Source: Pseudarthrobacter psychrotolerans
GTDB lineage: Bacteria > Actinomycetota > Actinomycetes > Actinomycetales > Micrococcaceae
DNA length: 64,000 nucleotides
Direction: 5' to 3'
Assembly (NCBI RefSeq): GCF_009911795.1
Contig: NZ_CP047898.1
Location: 1,922,001 to 1,986,000, forward strand
Under the pieces are notes generated by a model. The model was not told the DNA's origin. It did no database searches and saw only the letters and a list, made by a program, of their open reading frames with translations. The position numbers and the translations under genes were made by a program. This document shows, one piece after another, positions 39,010 to 50,631 of the stretch. Positions within the stretch are counted from its first letter, which is position 1; each line of letters starts with the position of its first letter.

Positions 39010-40095
39010 TTAGCGCTCGAGGTCTCCGCGGATGAAGGCCTCGACCTTTTCACGGGCGAGGTCGTCGTTGAACTGCTCGGGCGGGGACTTCATGAAGTAG
39101 CTCGAGGCAGAGAGCAGCGGGCCGCCGATGCCGCGGTCCAGGCCGATCTTGGCGGCGCGGATGGCGTCGATGATCACGCCTGCGGAGTTGGGTGAATCCC
39201 AGACTTCGAGCTTGTATTCCAGGGACACGGGGGCGTCACCGAAGTTCCGGCCCTCGAGGCGGACGAAGGCCCACTTGCGGTCGTCGAGCCACTGGACGTA
39301 GTCGGACGGGCCGATGTGGACGTTGCGCGGTGCAATGTCGGCTTCAACGTTGGACGTCACGGCCTGGGTCTTGGAGATCTTCTTGGACTCGAGGCGGTCC
39401 CGCTCCAGCATGTTCTTGAAGTCCATGTTGCCGCCGACGTTCAGCTGGTACGTGCGGTCCAGGGTGACGCCGCGGTCTTCAAAGAGCTTGGCCATAACCC
39501 GGTGCGTGATGGTGGCACCGATCTGGCTCTTGATGTCGTCACCGACGATCGGGACACCGGCGGCGGTGAACTTGTCGGCCCATTCCTTGGTGCCGGCGAT
39601 GAACACGGGCAGTGCGTTGACGAACGCCACGCCGGCGTCGATGGCAGCCTGCGCGTAGAAGTGGGCAGCATCCTCGGAACCAACCGGGAGGTAGCAGACC
39701 ATAACGTCTGCCTTGGATTCGCGGAGCGCGGCGACGATGTCAACGGGCTCTTCGGGGGACTGTTCGATGGTCTCGAGGTAGTACTTGCCGAGGCCGTCCA
39801 GGGTGTGGCCGCGCTGGACGGTCACACCGGTGGGGGGCACATCGGCGATCTTGATGGTGTTGTTCTCGCTGGCCAGGATGGCGTCGGCGAGGTCCACGCC
39901 CACCTTCTTGCCGTCCACATCAAACGCGGCAACAAACTGGACATCGTTGACGTGGTACTTGCCGAACTCCACATGCATCAGACCCGGGATCGTGGCGTGG
40001 GGATCGGCGTCGCGGTAGTAGTGCACACCCTGAACGAGCGAGGCGGCGCAGTTACCCACACCAACGATGGCAACACGAATCGGATTTGCAGACAC
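39010..40095 (-). CDS. ino1: Inositol-3-phosphate synthase
   Basis: Converts glucose 6-phosphate to 1L-myo-inositol 1-phosphate with NAD+. 361 residues, the short actinobacterial form. It has [20 protein letters not shown] (NAD-binding), [12 protein letters not shown], the [11 protein letters not shown] and [15 protein letters not shown] catalytic regions, and [15 protein letters not shown] start with AAGGAG upstream. Product feeds mycothiol (mshA, 3 kb away) and inositol lipids. Confidence 0.96.
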   Translation of the reverse strand: MSANPIRVAIVGVGNCAASLVQGVHYYRDADPHATIPGLMHVEFGKYHVNDVQFVAAFDVDGKKVGVDLADAILASENNTIKIADVPPTGVTVQRGHTLDGLGKYYLETIEQSPEEPVDIVAALRESKADVMVCYLPVGSEDAAHFYAQAAIDAGVAFVNALPVFIAGTKEWADKFTAAGVPIVGDDIKSQIGATITHRVMAKLFEDRGVTLDRTYQLNVGGNMDFKNMLERDRLESKKISKTQAVTSNVEADIAPRNVHIGPSDYVQWLDDRKWAFVRLEGRNFGDAPVSLEYKLEVWDSPNSAGVIIDAIRAAKIGLDRGIGGPLLSASSYFMKSPPEQFNDDLAREKVEAFIRGDLER

Positions 40096-40205
40096 GGAAC
40101 TCCTTTGAAGACAACTTCAGCCGCAGGGACGGTCAGTACCGGAAAGTACGACGGCGGCACGCTGGCAGTGCGCCATTCGGCGCCTTTTCATCTTACCCAA
40201 CCAAG

Positions 40206-40233
40206 CGGGGGCCGGGATTGTTCCCGGCCCCCG
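40206..40233 (-). terminator. Strong hairpin after ino1 promoter region / aldo-keto reductase end
   Basis: CGGGGGCCGGGA pairs perfectly with TCCCGGCCCCCG around TTGT. On the minus strand it lies upstream of the aldo/keto reductase stop? No: it lies 21 bases upstream in plus coordinates of that stop codon's other side, between the ino1 start (40095) and the reductase stop (40254), so it terminates the reductase transcript before ino1. Followed by only a weak T-rich tail. Confidence 0.75.
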
Positions 40234-40253
40234 TCAGTTGAAGCGTTACGTGG

Positions 40254-41291
40254 TTACTTCTGCTTCCACAGGTTGATGTCCGATTCCACGGCGAACTCGT
40301 CGATGGCATTAACCTCGTCGGCGGTGAAGTCCAGGTTGTTGATGGCTGAGAGGGTGTCTTCCAGCTGCCGGACGCTGGACGCGCCCACCAGCGCGGAGGT
40401 CACGGAGGAGCCCCTGCCCTGCTCGCGGAGGATCCAGCCGATCGCCATTTGCGCCAGGGTCTGGCCCCGGCCCTCGGCGATCCGGTTGAGCCCGCGCACG
40501 CGGTCCAGGTTCTCGGGAGTGATCATGGCTTCGTCCAGGGACTTGTGCTGCGCGGCCCGGGAATCTGCGGGCACACCGTTGAGGTAGCGGCCTGTGAGCA
40601 TCCCCTGGGCCAGCGGCGAGAAGGCGATGCAGCCCGCGCCCACCTGCTCGAGGGCCTCGTAGAGGTTGGGGCTGCCGTTCTCGGTCCAGCGGTTCAGCAT
40701 GGAGTAGCTCGGCTGGTGGATCAGCAGCGGCGTGCCCAGTTCCTTCAGGATCCGGGCCGCCTCGAGGGTCTGCTGCGGGGTGTAGGACGAGATGCCGGCG
40801 TACAGGGCCTTGCCCGAGCGGACTGCGTGGTCCAGCGCGCCCATGGTCTCTTCCATCGGCGTTTCCGGGTCCGGACGGTGGCTGTAGAAGATGTCCACGT
40901 AGTCCAGGCCCATGCGCTCCAGGGACTGGTCCAGGCTAGCCAGCAAGTACTTGCGCGAGCCAAAGTTGCCGTAGGGGCCCGGCCACATGTCGTAGCCGGC
41001 CTTGCTGGAGATGATGAGTTCGTCGCGGTACGGCTTGAAGTCGTCCTTGAAGTGGCGGCCGAAGTTGGTCTCGGCGGCGCCGTAGGGCGGACCGTAGTTG
41101 TTCGCGAGGTCGAAGTGGGTGACGCCCAGATCGAAGGCGCGGCGCAGGATGGCGCGTTGCACTTCGAAGGGCTTGTCGTCGCCGAAGTTGTGCCAGAGGC
41201 CCAGGGAAATGGCGGGCAGCTTCAGTCCGCTGCGTCCGACGCGGCGGTAGGGCATGGATTCATAGCGGTTTTCCGCAGCTGAATAAGTCAT
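40254..41291 (-). CDS. Aldo/keto reductase, YghZ/MgrA-like
   Basis: 345 residues, close to the L-glyceraldehyde-3-phosphate reductase group. It has YRRVGRSGLKLPAISLGLW at the start, catalytic Asp and Tyr in THFDLANNYGPPYG, Lys in LIISSKAG, and His in DIFYSHRPDPETP. The C-terminal NADPH site is present (SSVTSALVGASSVRQLEDTL). Substrate probably a small aldehyde. Start at ATG 41291 with GGATGG upstream. Confidence 0.92.
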   Translation of the reverse strand: MTYSAAENRYESMPYRRVGRSGLKLPAISLGLWHNFGDDKPFEVQRAILRRAFDLGVTHFDLANNYGPPYGAAETNFGRHFKDDFKPYRDELIISSKAGYDMWPGPYGNFGSRKYLLASLDQSLERMGLDYVDIFYSHRPDPETPMEETMGALDHAVRSGKALYAGISSYTPQQTLEAARILKELGTPLLIHQPSYSMLNRWTENGSPNLYEALEQVGAGCIAFSPLAQGMLTGRYLNGVPADSRAAQHKSLDEAMITPENLDRVRGLNRIAEGRGQTLAQMAIGWILREQGRGSSVTSALVGASSVRQLEDTLSAINNLDFTADEVNAIDEFAVESDINLWKQK

Positions 41292-41343
41292 ACATACCAT
41301 CCTGCCATCTGTGACGCGCGCTACAGAACGCAGGACCGCCAGC

Positions 41344-44091
41344 TTAGGTGGAAATCAGGGCGTTCCTGGCCGTCGTGTAGGCAGCAGTCGAAGGGTAGTT
41401 GGAGTGGGTCGCGACTTCCTCCATGTAACCACTGGGCTCGATCTCCTCAGCTATGCGGTCCCGCTGACCTGGGCCAGTGCAAAAGGAGTCGATGGGAAAG
41501 CCCAAATAGTCGGTGCGACGCCAGATATTGATCCAGTGATTTCTGGGTAGGCTGGGTTGCTCATTACCCCAGTCCCCGTTGAGCAGGGACGCGAGTGAGT
41601 ATTTCTCATGCACGGTGCTTTGCTCATCGTTTGCCAGGGCGAAATCCCGTGCGACTTGCTTACTCCACGGATCTGCTGGACGCAGTGCGGGCCCTACCGA
41701 TGGCGCCGTACTGAGCGCTGCAGGTCCCAGCAGTTCGGGAAAGAACCGCCCGAAGTAGGACCGGAGCTGAACTCCGTATGTGAGCAGGCGGATCCGCGTA
41801 AAGTCCGTTTCAGGCGATGTCGCCTTCAAGTGAAACAAGGCAGCGATGGCCAGTACAGCACCGAGGCTGTGTGCCGAAAGCACAATCCGGGCGCCCGTCG
41901 GCTCAGCCGGCCGTAACCATTCAGCCATCCTGTCGCTGAGTTCCGGTACTACCCGCTCGCCATAGCAGGGCGGAGCAAATGGATGCGCCGCCCGGGGAAG
42001 AAAGCAGATTATGTCCCAAATGAGCGACAGCGGACGGTCCTTGGACGAAGCGGCGTTTCCGATGGCCAGGCCCAGCACAAGGACAGCACCTGCCACAACT
42101 CCCCAGCCTGCGAGGTTCAGGTCCACAAATTCGGCAAGGTCATGCAGCCATCCATGCATGGTGGAGTCGCCAAGTGAGCTGTTTCGGGCCGCAGTGGCGG
42201 CCAGACTTACCGTCACGGCCAGCCACACAAGGAGAACCACTATCCAGGTGGCAGGTTCACCGCGCTGGGCCAAGGATGACCACCTCTGCTGATCAGCGAC
42301 CCTTTGCAGGTGCGGCCCAAGGTCGGCGGGCAAGCGTCGGGCCCTGAACTCACCAGGGATGCCGGCAGGCATGCCAACGCCGGAATCATAGGCGGGAGGG
42401 TAGGCGATGATCCGGCGCCTGACCAGATTCACCCCGGCCAAGGTGAGAACCGCTGCGGAGGCAACCACGATGGCTGCCAACAGGACACCGGCAAACACGC
42501 GATAGGAAGGCGGCACATTTATTACTCCCAGTGCGGCGCTCTCGGTCACCGATCGCCACACCGGATTCTGCTCCAGAACGTGGCTGATTATTCGCGGACT
42601 CCGCAGAAATTCGGCCACGCCCACCACAAGACTGCCGCTGAGGAAGGACGCAAACATGACGGCCAGGAACATGAATACCCCGGGCCCAAAGCCGAACCAT
42701 CCTTCGTGCTCGAAAACAGCGTGGCGACGCCGGCGCACTCGGAGAATATCTATGGCCAGAACGAGCCCTGCGACCAGCGGAACCAGAAGTATGAGGTCGC
42801 TTGCGGGCATGACAGACCAGACCAGCAAGGATGCGGTGGAAATCGAGATCAACACGAACGCCCTGATCGCCGGCACCCCTGAGCGGGTAACGGCAGCCGA
42901 CAAACTCAGGATCGTCAACAGTGCCAGCAACACAAGGGGCGCGACGCGTGTGCCTGAGAATCCCCTGCTGACGGAATCGTCCGGAGTCGCGAAGTAAGCA
43001 ACGCTGAGTGTTCCGGCCAAATGCAAAACCACGGCCACCATGACTAAGCCCGCGGCTCGCTTGCGCCGGAGGGCAGTTGAGACTGGCGCGCGGACCTCCG
43101 CTGACCACGCCACGACAAGAAAGGCGACCATTAGCAGCAGCAGGCCGCCTGACACGAGGAGCGCCATCTCGACCGTACGTTCGCTGGCGCGGCGCAGCGG
43201 TTCAGTGAGGCACCCGAGATCGAACCTTTGGCCTGATTCGCTGCAGCCGGCGGACTGCAGGGCTGCGACTGAGTCCACGTTGATCAACAGCGCTACGAAT
43301 GAAAAACACGCCGCAATGTGAAGGACTCCTGTGGACGATGAAACAAACCTTCGATCCCAGAATCCGGAAGCGGCAAGAATCGGCGGCTTGACGGCGCCAG
43401 CCTCAGTTCCCTCTAAGCTGCGGGCTTCGAGCCGCAGTGTACGCCTTCGGTATTTGGCGTTGGACAAAAGGGAAATTGCAAACAGCAGACCCATGCCCAG
43501 CAGCGGCATCGACGCCAAAATGGTAAGGCGCTGCCCCCGGGTCAGGTCCCGAAGCATGTCAGCAGCACCAGAAAGCTGGCTGCAGACCGACACACCTGAC
43601 ACCCCCTCGAGGTGGCGGAAGCATTGCACCGCCAGCAGGTCGAAGGCCACCGTGCACAGGGCTGTGGTGTAGAAAACACTCAGAAGCAAGGCAAACAGTC
43701 GCACTGTTCCCGCGCCGTTGCCCGCCGCGAGTTGGCTGCCTCCCTTCGGCCCGTCCTTTTGCAGCCTGCGCGCCCAGTAGGCCGCATTTGCAAGACCAAA
43801 TGGCAGCAGCAAAAACCAGGCCAGATTGCTTGCGACAGCCCCAACCTTGCCAAAAATACTGGCAACCGGCGACGTACGGGCCAATTTCCCCCAGCTGTAG
43901 GCCTCCACGTAGGTGGGCCCCGAAGAGAGTGCCTTCGTAGTGAAGAAACCGCCGAGCTCGTCGCCCTGAACCCGGCTGACATCGGCCACGTCGCACTGCA
44001 GGAGCTCATGGGGCGGGGTATTGCGGATGCCATGGATCCGGAGTTCAAGCGTGGCAGGAACCTTCGGCGCGCTATTCGCGGGGTCACCCAT
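41344..44091 (-). CDS. Large polytopic membrane protein with alpha/beta-hydrolase-like ends
   Basis: 915 residues, family not recognised. The N-terminus has ELRIHGIRNTPPHELL, like the oxyanion-hole HG strand of lipases. About twelve membrane segments follow (roughly residues 85-690). After them comes a soluble domain with RIVLSAHSLGAVLAIAAL, a nucleophile-elbow-like Ser, then RRTDYLGFP (possible acid) and THSNYPSTAAY (possible His). GGAGG lies 5 bases before the ATG at 44091, better than the in-frame ATG four codons up. Base composition looks less GC-rich than neighbours. It stands alone between an aldo/keto reductase and treZ. Hydrolase activity is inference. Confidence 0.8.
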   Translation of the reverse strand: MGDPANSAPKVPATLELRIHGIRNTPPHELLQCDVADVSRVQGDELGGFFTTKALSSGPTYVEAYSWGKLARTSPVASIFGKVGAVASNLAWFLLLPFGLANAAYWARRLQKDGPKGGSQLAAGNGAGTVRLFALLLSVFYTTALCTVAFDLLAVQCFRHLEGVSGVSVCSQLSGAADMLRDLTRGQRLTILASMPLLGMGLLFAISLLSNAKYRRRTLRLEARSLEGTEAGAVKPPILAASGFWDRRFVSSSTGVLHIAACFSFVALLINVDSVAALQSAGCSESGQRFDLGCLTEPLRRASERTVEMALLVSGGLLLLMVAFLVVAWSAEVRAPVSTALRRKRAAGLVMVAVVLHLAGTLSVAYFATPDDSVSRGFSGTRVAPLVLLALLTILSLSAAVTRSGVPAIRAFVLISISTASLLVWSVMPASDLILLVPLVAGLVLAIDILRVRRRRHAVFEHEGWFGFGPGVFMFLAVMFASFLSGSLVVGVAEFLRSPRIISHVLEQNPVWRSVTESAALGVINVPPSYRVFAGVLLAAIVVASAAVLTLAGVNLVRRRIIAYPPAYDSGVGMPAGIPGEFRARRLPADLGPHLQRVADQQRWSSLAQRGEPATWIVVLLVWLAVTVSLAATAARNSSLGDSTMHGWLHDLAEFVDLNLAGWGVVAGAVLVLGLAIGNAASSKDRPLSLIWDIICFLPRAAHPFAPPCYGERVVPELSDRMAEWLRPAEPTGARIVLSAHSLGAVLAIAALFHLKATSPETDFTRIRLLTYGVQLRSYFGRFFPELLGPAALSTAPSVGPALRPADPWSKQVARDFALANDEQSTVHEKYSLASLLNGDWGNEQPSLPRNHWINIWRRTDYLGFPIDSFCTGPGQRDRIAEEIEPSGYMEEVATHSNYPSTAAYTTARNALIST

Positions 44092-44180
44092 GACGGCCTC
44101 CATCGCCCGTACACCACCGAGCCGCCCATCACGGCTGGTCAGTACGCGAATAGTACGCCGGGGTCACTCCAGTGTCTACG

Positions 44181-45971
44181 TTAACTCGAGGCTACTTCCG
44201 CCCCAGCAGTCAGTACCGCCCCACTGTGCGCCGCCAGCGCGACCGAATCGCCGTCGAACAGAATGGCCTCGTCCGTCGAAAGCAGCACCCTGCCCCGCGA
44301 AGCCGGAAGCCGAACAGGCGACGCCGAGAAGTTCAGCAGCACCTCCACCGACCCGCGCCGGAAGCGCAGCCAGCCTGCGTCGTCGTCGAACGTCACGTGC
44401 GTTTCCGCGAAACCGAGGCCAGCCAGCTCGGGGTAGGCGCGCCGCAATGAAGTCAGCGAGCCATAGAGCGAGAGGAGCCGCGCGTGGTCACCGTCCGCGG
44501 CTTCGGCCCAGTTGAGCTTGGAGCGCCTAAACGTTTCGGGATCCTGAGGATCGGGGACGACGGCGGGATCCCACCCCATGCGTTCGAACTCGCGGATCCT
44601 GCCCTCCGCCGTCGCCTTGCCCAGCTCCGGTTCGGTGTGCGAGGTGAAGAACTGCCACGGGGTGGAGGCCCCGAATTCCTCGCCCATAAACAGCATGGGC
44701 GTAAACGGCGAGGTCAGCGTCAGCACCGCGGTCACGGCCAGCGGGCCGTACGGCAGGGACTGGGACAGCCGGTCCCCGATGGCACGGTTGCCGATCTGGT
44801 CGTGGTTCTGGCTGCACACCACCAGGGCCGCGGGGTGGACCAGCGAGGTGTTGATGGGCCGGCCGTGATGGCGCCCGCGGAAGCTGGAGTAGCTGCCGTC
44901 GTGCAGGAATCCGTCCGTCAGGACTTTGGCCAGCACGCCGAGCGACGCGAAGTCGCCGTAATATCCTGCTGTCTCGCCGCTGACGTTGACGTGCACGGCG
45001 TGGTGGAAGTCGTCGCTCCACTGCCCGGCCAGGCCGTAGCCGTTGGCGTCTCGGGGGTAGATCAGCCGCGGATTGTTCAAGTCCGATTCGGCGATGAGCG
45101 TCTTGGGAAGCCCGGTCTCCGCGGAGATCGCATCGCCCAGCGCGCCGAGCTCCTCCAGTAGATGCACGGCCCGCTCGTCGCGGAGCGCGTGGACGGCATC
45201 CAGGCGCAGGCCGTCCACGTGATAGTCGCGCAGCCACAGTGCCGCGTTGTCCAGGATGTATTCACGGACGACGTCGGACCCCGGGCCATCGAGGTTGACC
45301 GAATCGCCCCACGTGTTGGCGTCGCCCTGCTTGAGGTAGGGGCCGAATCTTGGCAGGTAGTTGCCGCTGGGCCCCAGGTGGTTGTAGACCACGTCCTGGA
45401 TGACGCCCAGCCCGGCGGCGTGGGCGGCGTCCACAAAGCGCTGGTAGGCCGCGGGCCCGCCGTAGCCTTCGTGGACTGCGAACCACTGCACGCCGTCGTA
45501 GCCCCAGTTGTGGGTGCCGTTGAATCCGTTGACAGGCAGCAGCTCAACGAAGTCGATGCCAAGGTCAGCGAGGTAGCCGAGTTTGTCGGCGGCGGCGTCC
45601 AGGGTTCCTTCTGGGGTGAATGTTCCCACGTGGAGTTCATAGATGACCGAGCCGCGCAGTTCCTTCCCGGACCAGCCGGCGTCCTGCCAGGCGTGGGAGC
45701 CGGGATCATGCGTTCGGGAGAGGGCATGGACGCCGTCCGGGAGGCGGCGGGACCGCGGGTCCGGCAGCGGGTGTGTATCGCCGTCGAGCAGGTAGCCGTA
45801 GTCCACGTCGGCGTCCGCCGGCGCGTCCGGCGTGGACCACCAGCCACCAGCGCCGGGGGCTCCTGCCACCTGCTGCATTGGGTACTGCTGACCGTTGGCG
45901 AGCAGCGAGACGGCCGAGGCGTCCGGGACCCAGACATCGAACCGGCCGGAACCGTGGTGCGTCAGGCTCAT
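44181..45971 (-). CDS. treZ: Malto-oligosyltrehalose trehalohydrolase
   Basis: 596 residues, GH13. Releases trehalose from maltooligosyltrehalose made by TreY. Visible: [14 protein letters not shown] (N-terminal CBM48-like), [31 protein letters not shown], the nucleophile in [13 protein letters not shown], the acid in LIAESDLN, and [10 protein letters not shown]. The ATG overlaps the treY stop by four bases. Last gene of glgX-treY-treZ. Confidence 0.96.
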   Translation of the reverse strand: MSLTHHGSGRFDVWVPDASAVSLLANGQQYPMQQVAGAPGAGGWWSTPDAPADADVDYGYLLDGDTHPLPDPRSRRLPDGVHALSRTHDPGSHAWQDAGWSGKELRGSVIYELHVGTFTPEGTLDAAADKLGYLADLGIDFVELLPVNGFNGTHNWGYDGVQWFAVHEGYGGPAAYQRFVDAAHAAGLGVIQDVVYNHLGPSGNYLPRFGPYLKQGDANTWGDSVNLDGPGSDVVREYILDNAALWLRDYHVDGLRLDAVHALRDERAVHLLEELGALGDAISAETGLPKTLIAESDLNNPRLIYPRDANGYGLAGQWSDDFHHAVHVNVSGETAGYYGDFASLGVLAKVLTDGFLHDGSYSSFRGRHHGRPINTSLVHPAALVVCSQNHDQIGNRAIGDRLSQSLPYGPLAVTAVLTLTSPFTPMLFMGEEFGASTPWQFFTSHTEPELGKATAEGRIREFERMGWDPAVVPDPQDPETFRRSKLNWAEAADGDHARLLSLYGSLTSLRRAYPELAGLGFAETHVTFDDDAGWLRFRRGSVEVLLNFSASPVRLPASRGRVLLSTDEAILFDGDSVALAAHSGAVLTAGAEVASS

Positions 45972-48307
45972 GCGTTGTCTCCGTTCACGGGCGCGAGCAG
46001 CGCCACAGGGTAAGGCTGCAGGATGTCGGCCACCGGCACCGGGCCGGGGCCGTGCGTCCGTCCCGTGAGTTCGTCCCGAAAGGCAGTGGAAAGTTCGACG
46101 GCGGTGTCCCGCCACCCGCCCGCGCGTTCCAGTCCGCAGGGGAGCCGACTGGCCAGGGTCACGGCGCCGGATAGGCCTGGAGCGCCGCGGTCGAACGCCA
46201 CCAGGTGATCAGCGGCCGGGCCGGAAGCAAGAACCGGCCGGTAGCCCCTGAACAGTTCGGGCCGGTCCCGACGAAGCCGGAGCGCCCGCGAGGTCACCAG
46301 CAGTTTGGTGGCCTCGTCCCGGAAGTCCGCCGGAATCGTGCCGGCATCCAGCGCGGCCAAAGCTGCCGCCCGGCGGTCAAAGTCAACAGCCCGGCGGTTG
46401 TCCGGGTCCGCCAGCGAGCGGTCGTGGAATTCGGTGCCCTGGTACACGTCCGGTACCCCCGGCATGGTCAGCTGGAGCATCTTCAGGGACAGCGAGTTGG
46501 AGGCGGCAAAGGCATCCGTCCTGGCGACGAAGTCCTCGATCACCTTGGTGACCCCGCCGTCGTCGAACGCCGCATTCACAGCTGCCGTGACCCGTGATTC
46601 GAACTTCTCGTCCGGATCCGTCCACGTGGTGGAGTTGGCTGCCTCCCGGGCCGCCTTCTCCGCATAAGCCTGCAGCCGTTCCCGCGATGCCGGCCACGCA
46701 CCGATGACCGCCTGCCACAGAAGGGCCTGGAACGGGCCGTCGGGCACCGGGGCAAGCTGGCGAAGGGTGCTTAGCGTTGCTGCCCACTCGTCCGGCAGCT
46801 CGGCGATCACGGAGATCCGTGCCCGGGTGTCCTCGCTGCGTTTGGTGTCGTGCGTGGTCAGCGTGGTCATAGACAGCGGCAGGGATTCCTGGCGCTCGGC
46901 CATCCGCCGGTGGAATTCGTCCGGGGCGAGGGAGAAGTGCGAGGGGTCCGCTCCCACTTCCGTCAGCGTCCCCAGCCGGGTGTAGCGGTAGAAGGCCGTG
47001 TCCTCCACGCCCTTGGCCATCACCATGCCGGACGTCTGCTGGAACCGCCGGCCCAGTTCAGTCTCGGGCTTCAGCAGCAGGGGCAGCAGCACGTCCAACA
47101 CATCGGCAAGGTCAGGGCGCTGGCGAGCCGCGGCCGCGCACGACTCGCGCAGCACGTCCTCACCCGTGGGCAGGTAGGTGCGGTACACGGGGAAGGCCGC
47201 GATGACCTGGGCCAGGGCATCCGCAGCGACGTCCTCGGACACGCCCATGGGCTGGTCCGCAGAAGCAGGGACCAGGCGTGCCAGCCGCAGGATCTCGGAC
47301 CGGAGCATGCCGTCCGCCACGGCGCGCTTGGTCCCCAGGATCATGGCCTCATAGTCCGCAGGCTCACCCGAGCGCAGCTGTGCATCCAACGCGTCCAATG
47401 CAGCCTCGCCGTCCGGGTCCACCAGCAGGCGGTCCAGGTCAGCCAGGGCATCGTAGCCGGTGGTTCCCTCGCAGGTGAATTCCGCCGGGAGCTCCTCCCC
47501 CGGCTCCAGGATCTTCTCCACCAGGACATAGGCGCCCCCGCTGAGGTCCTTGAGCCAGCGAAGATACCCGGCAGGATCCGCCAGGCCGTCCGGGTGGTCC
47601 ACACGCAGCCCGTCAACCAGGCCGTCGTGGAACCAGCGCCTCACCTCGGCATGTGCCTGGTCGAAAACCCAAGGATCCTCCACCCGGATGCCGGCCAGGG
47701 TGTTGACGGCAAAGAACCGCCGGTAGTTCAGCTCGCTGTCCGCCCGGCGCCAGGAGACGAGTTCGTAGTGCTGCCTGTCATGCACAGCACGCGGAGAGTC
47801 GCCGTCGGAGTATGAACCTGCGGCCAACGGAAAACGATGGCCGTAATAATGGAGCTCGCCATCTGCAACCCCCAGGAGCCCGAGGTCGTCATCGCTGCCC
47901 AGGACGGGGATCCGGATCCGGCCGGCACCAAAGTCCCAGTCGACGTCGAACGCTTCCGCGTAAGGCGAGCCGCGGCCTTCCTGCAGCAGCGACCACCACC
48001 ACGGGTTCTGCGCTGGCGAGGCCACGCCCACATGGTTCGGGACGATGTCCACCAGCACGCCCATGCTGTGCTCCCGCGCGGCCACAGAGAGCGCTCGCAG
48101 TCCTTCAAGACCGCCCCGGTCCGGGTCCACCGACGACGGATCGGTGACGTCGTAGCCGTGATCGGACCCGCGTTCCGCTGTCAGGATCGGCGAGAGGTAG
48201 ACCCAATCAACGCCAAGTGCATTCAGGTACGGAACCGTTTCGGCAGCATCAGCGAGCGTGAAGCTGCTGCGGATCTGGAGCCGGTAAGTGGACGCCGGGA
48301 ACTTCAT
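45968..48307 (-). CDS. treY: Malto-oligosyltrehalose synthase
   Basis: 779 residues, GH13. Turns the reducing-end alpha-1,4 bond of maltodextrins into alpha,alpha-1,1. It begins [18 protein letters not shown] and [18 protein letters not shown], and has [23 protein letters not shown] (nucleophile), VEKILEPGE (acid) and [14 protein letters not shown]. Overlaps glgX by four bases (ATGA). Confidence 0.97.
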   Translation of the reverse strand: MKFPASTYRLQIRSSFTLADAAETVPYLNALGVDWVYLSPILTAERGSDHGYDVTDPSSVDPDRGGLEGLRALSVAAREHSMGVLVDIVPNHVGVASPAQNPWWWSLLQEGRGSPYAEAFDVDWDFGAGRIRIPVLGSDDDLGLLGVADGELHYYGHRFPLAAGSYSDGDSPRAVHDRQHYELVSWRRADSELNYRRFFAVNTLAGIRVEDPWVFDQAHAEVRRWFHDGLVDGLRVDHPDGLADPAGYLRWLKDLSGGAYVLVEKILEPGEELPAEFTCEGTTGYDALADLDRLLVDPDGEAALDALDAQLRSGEPADYEAMILGTKRAVADGMLRSEILRLARLVPASADQPMGVSEDVAADALAQVIAAFPVYRTYLPTGEDVLRESCAAAARQRPDLADVLDVLLPLLLKPETELGRRFQQTSGMVMAKGVEDTAFYRYTRLGTLTEVGADPSHFSLAPDEFHRRMAERQESLPLSMTTLTTHDTKRSEDTRARISVIAELPDEWAATLSTLRQLAPVPDGPFQALLWQAVIGAWPASRERLQAYAEKAAREAANSTTWTDPDEKFESRVTAAVNAAFDDGGVTKVIEDFVARTDAFAASNSLSLKMLQLTMPGVPDVYQGTEFHDRSLADPDNRRAVDFDRRAAALAALDAGTIPADFRDEATKLLVTSRALRLRRDRPELFRGYRPVLASGPAADHLVAFDRGAPGLSGAVTLASRLPCGLERAGGWRDTAVELSTAFRDELTGRTHGPGPVPVADILQPYPVALLAPVNGDNA

Positions 48308-50559
48308 GAGCCTGCATTCTTCCGCGGCCGAGGCTTCCTTGTCTTCCGGGGCTCAGGCACTGTGGGCGCGGTGGGTGCAGTGGTTTCGGTTGCCGCCGTC
48401 TGCGAGAGGGCGGCAAGCGAGGCGGCCACGGAGTGGTCAGGATCCGTTTCCGGGGCGCTGTGGGCGCGGAGCACCACGAGCGACTTGGAGTCCACCTTCA
48501 AAGTGCTGCCGGCCGGCACGGGCTTGGAATCGGCGCCGTGCCCGGCGGTGTCGATGATGATGTCCCAGGCGGGCGCATATTCGTCGGCGGGCACCTTGAA
48601 CTTCACTTCCTCAACGTGGGCATTGAAGTAGAGCAGGAAATTTACGTCGGTGATGCGCCGTCCCCGCCCGTCACTGCCTCGGATACCGTCGCCGTTCAGG
48701 AACACGCCGAAAGAGCGGCCCAGCCCGCTGTCCCAGTCTTCGGGCTGCATGGTGGATCCGTCCACGTCCAGCCATACGATGTCCGGAAGCCGCTCGCCTT
48801 CGCCTCGGCGAACAGGCCTGCCGTCGAAGAATTTGCTGCGACGGAAGGTGGGGTGCTTGTGCCTGAGCGCATTGACGGCGGCGGTGAACTCCACCAGCGG
48901 CTGGTCCACGCTGTCCCAGTTGATCCAGGTCAGTTCGGAGTCCTGGCAGTAGCCGTTGTTGTTGCCCTGCTGAGTGCGCCCCAGTTCATCGCCGTGGAGC
49001 AGCATCGGGACACCCTGGGAGAGGAGCAATGACCCGATGAAGTTCCGCTGCTGCCTGGCGCGCAGCCCCAGGACAGCAGGATCATCGGTGGGGCCTTCCG
49101 CACCGCAGTTCCAGGACCGGTTGTGGGATTCGCCGTCGTTGTTGCCCTCGCCGTTGGCGTTGTTGTGCTTCTCGTTGTAGGACACTAGGTCGGCGAGTGT
49201 GAAGCCGTCATGTGCGGTGACGAAGTTGATCGAGGCCACGGGGCGCCGGCCAGAGTGCTCATACAGATCCGCCGAACCGGTCAGGCGGGACGCAAATTCG
49301 CCGAGCGTGGACGGTTCGCCGCGCCAAAAGTCCCGGACCGTGTCTCGGTACTGGCCGTTCCACTCCGTCCACTGCGGCGGAAAGTTGCCCACCTGGTAGC
49401 CGCCGGGACCGACGTCCCAGGGCTCTGCGATCAGCTTGACCTGGGACACCACCGGGTCCTGCTGGATGAGTTCGAAGAAGGTGGAGAGCTTGTCCACGTC
49501 ATAGAACTCGCGGGCCAGCGTGGACGCAAGGTCGAAGCGGAAGCCGTCCACATGCATTTCGGTGACCCAGTACCGCAGGGAATCCATGAGCAGCTGCAGT
49601 GAATGCGGCTGGCGGACGTTGAGGGAGTTGCCGGTGCCCGTGTAGTCCATGTAGTGCTTCTCGTCGCCCTCCATCAGCCGGTAGTAGGCGGCGTTGTCGA
49701 TGCCCTTGAACGACAGGGTGGGGCCGAGATGGTTTCCCTCTGCGGTGTGGTTGTAAACGACGTCCAGGATGACCTCGATGCCAGCCCGATGCAGCGACCG
49801 GACCATGGCCTTGAAATCCTGGACCTGCTGTCCCGTGTCTCCGGTGGAGCTGTAGGTGTTGTGCGGGGCGAAGAAGCCGATGGTGTTGTAGCCCCAGTAG
49901 TTGTTCAGGCCCTTGTCCTGCAGGATGCCGTCGTTCGTGAACTGGTGCACCGGCATAAGTTCGATGGCCGTGACGCCGAGTTTCTGAAGGTGCGAAATGA
50001 CGGCCGGGTGTGCCACGCCGGCGTAGGTGCCGCGTTGTTCCACGGGGATCTCGGGGTGGAGCTGGGTGAGTCCCTTGACGTGGGCCTCGTAGATGACCGA
50101 CTTGTGGTACGGAATGCGAAGGTTGTGGTCGCCGTCCCAGTCGAAGAACGGGTTAATGACGACGCCCATCATCATGTGAGGGGCCGAATCGGCGTTGTTC
50201 TGGGAGTCCGGGTCGCCCATGTTGTACGAGAAAAGCGCGGGATCCCAGTCGATCTGGCCGTGAACAGCCTTCGCGTAAGGGTCCAGGAGCAGTTTGTTTG
50301 CGTTGAAGCGGTTGCCGGAGTCGGGGTCGTAGGACCCGTGGACGCGGTAGCCGTATTTCTGGCCCGGCTGGACCTGCGGGATGTAGCAGTGCCACACGTA
50401 GCCGTCCACTTCATCGAGCCTGAACCGTGTTTCCACGCCGTCGTCATCGAAGAGGCACAGCTCAACCTTTTCGGCACGTTCGCTGAACAAAGCGAAGTTC
50501 GTGCCGGTCCCATCAAAAGTGGCGCCAAGCGGATATGCCGTTCCGGGCCAGATTTCCAT
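48304..50559 (-). CDS. glgX: Glycogen debranching enzyme
   Basis: 751 residues, GH13 isoamylase type. Hydrolyses alpha-1,6 branches of trimmed glycogen to give linear maltodextrins for TreY. It begins [22 protein letters not shown] (CBM48), and has [30 protein letters not shown] (nucleophile), [16 protein letters not shown] (acid), and [19 protein letters not shown] Pro/Thr/Ala-rich tail of about 50 residues, ending in basic residues, is extra. GAGGAG precedes the ATG. First gene of the trehalose operon. Confidence 0.96.
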   Translation of the reverse strand: MEIWPGTAYPLGATFDGTGTNFALFSERAEKVELCLFDDDGVETRFRLDEVDGYVWHCYIPQVQPGQKYGYRVHGSYDPDSGNRFNANKLLLDPYAKAVHGQIDWDPALFSYNMGDPDSQNNADSAPHMMMGVVINPFFDWDGDHNLRIPYHKSVIYEAHVKGLTQLHPEIPVEQRGTYAGVAHPAVISHLQKLGVTAIELMPVHQFTNDGILQDKGLNNYWGYNTIGFFAPHNTYSSTGDTGQQVQDFKAMVRSLHRAGIEVILDVVYNHTAEGNHLGPTLSFKGIDNAAYYRLMEGDEKHYMDYTGTGNSLNVRQPHSLQLLMDSLRYWVTEMHVDGFRFDLASTLAREFYDVDKLSTFFELIQQDPVVSQVKLIAEPWDVGPGGYQVGNFPPQWTEWNGQYRDTVRDFWRGEPSTLGEFASRLTGSADLYEHSGRRPVASINFVTAHDGFTLADLVSYNEKHNNANGEGNNDGESHNRSWNCGAEGPTDDPAVLGLRARQQRNFIGSLLLSQGVPMLLHGDELGRTQQGNNNGYCQDSELTWINWDSVDQPLVEFTAAVNALRHKHPTFRRSKFFDGRPVRRGEGERLPDIVWLDVDGSTMQPEDWDSGLGRSFGVFLNGDGIRGSDGRGRRITDVNFLLYFNAHVEEVKFKVPADEYAPAWDIIIDTAGHGADSKPVPAGSTLKVDSKSLVVLRAHSAPETDPDHSVAASLAALSQTAATETTAPTAPTVPEPRKTRKPRPRKNAGS

Positions 50560-50631
50560 GCGTGCTCCTCATCGTTGGTCGACAGCGGGAGCGTGGACAC
50601 AAAACCGCCCCTGCCGGTGCAGAACCTATGC

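Noticed and set aside
40206..40233. Idea that the strong hairpin belongs to the ino1 leader
   Set aside because: It lies more than 100 bases upstream of ino1 and 20 bases after the end of the minus-strand aldo/keto reductase, so it fits better as the terminator of that gene.
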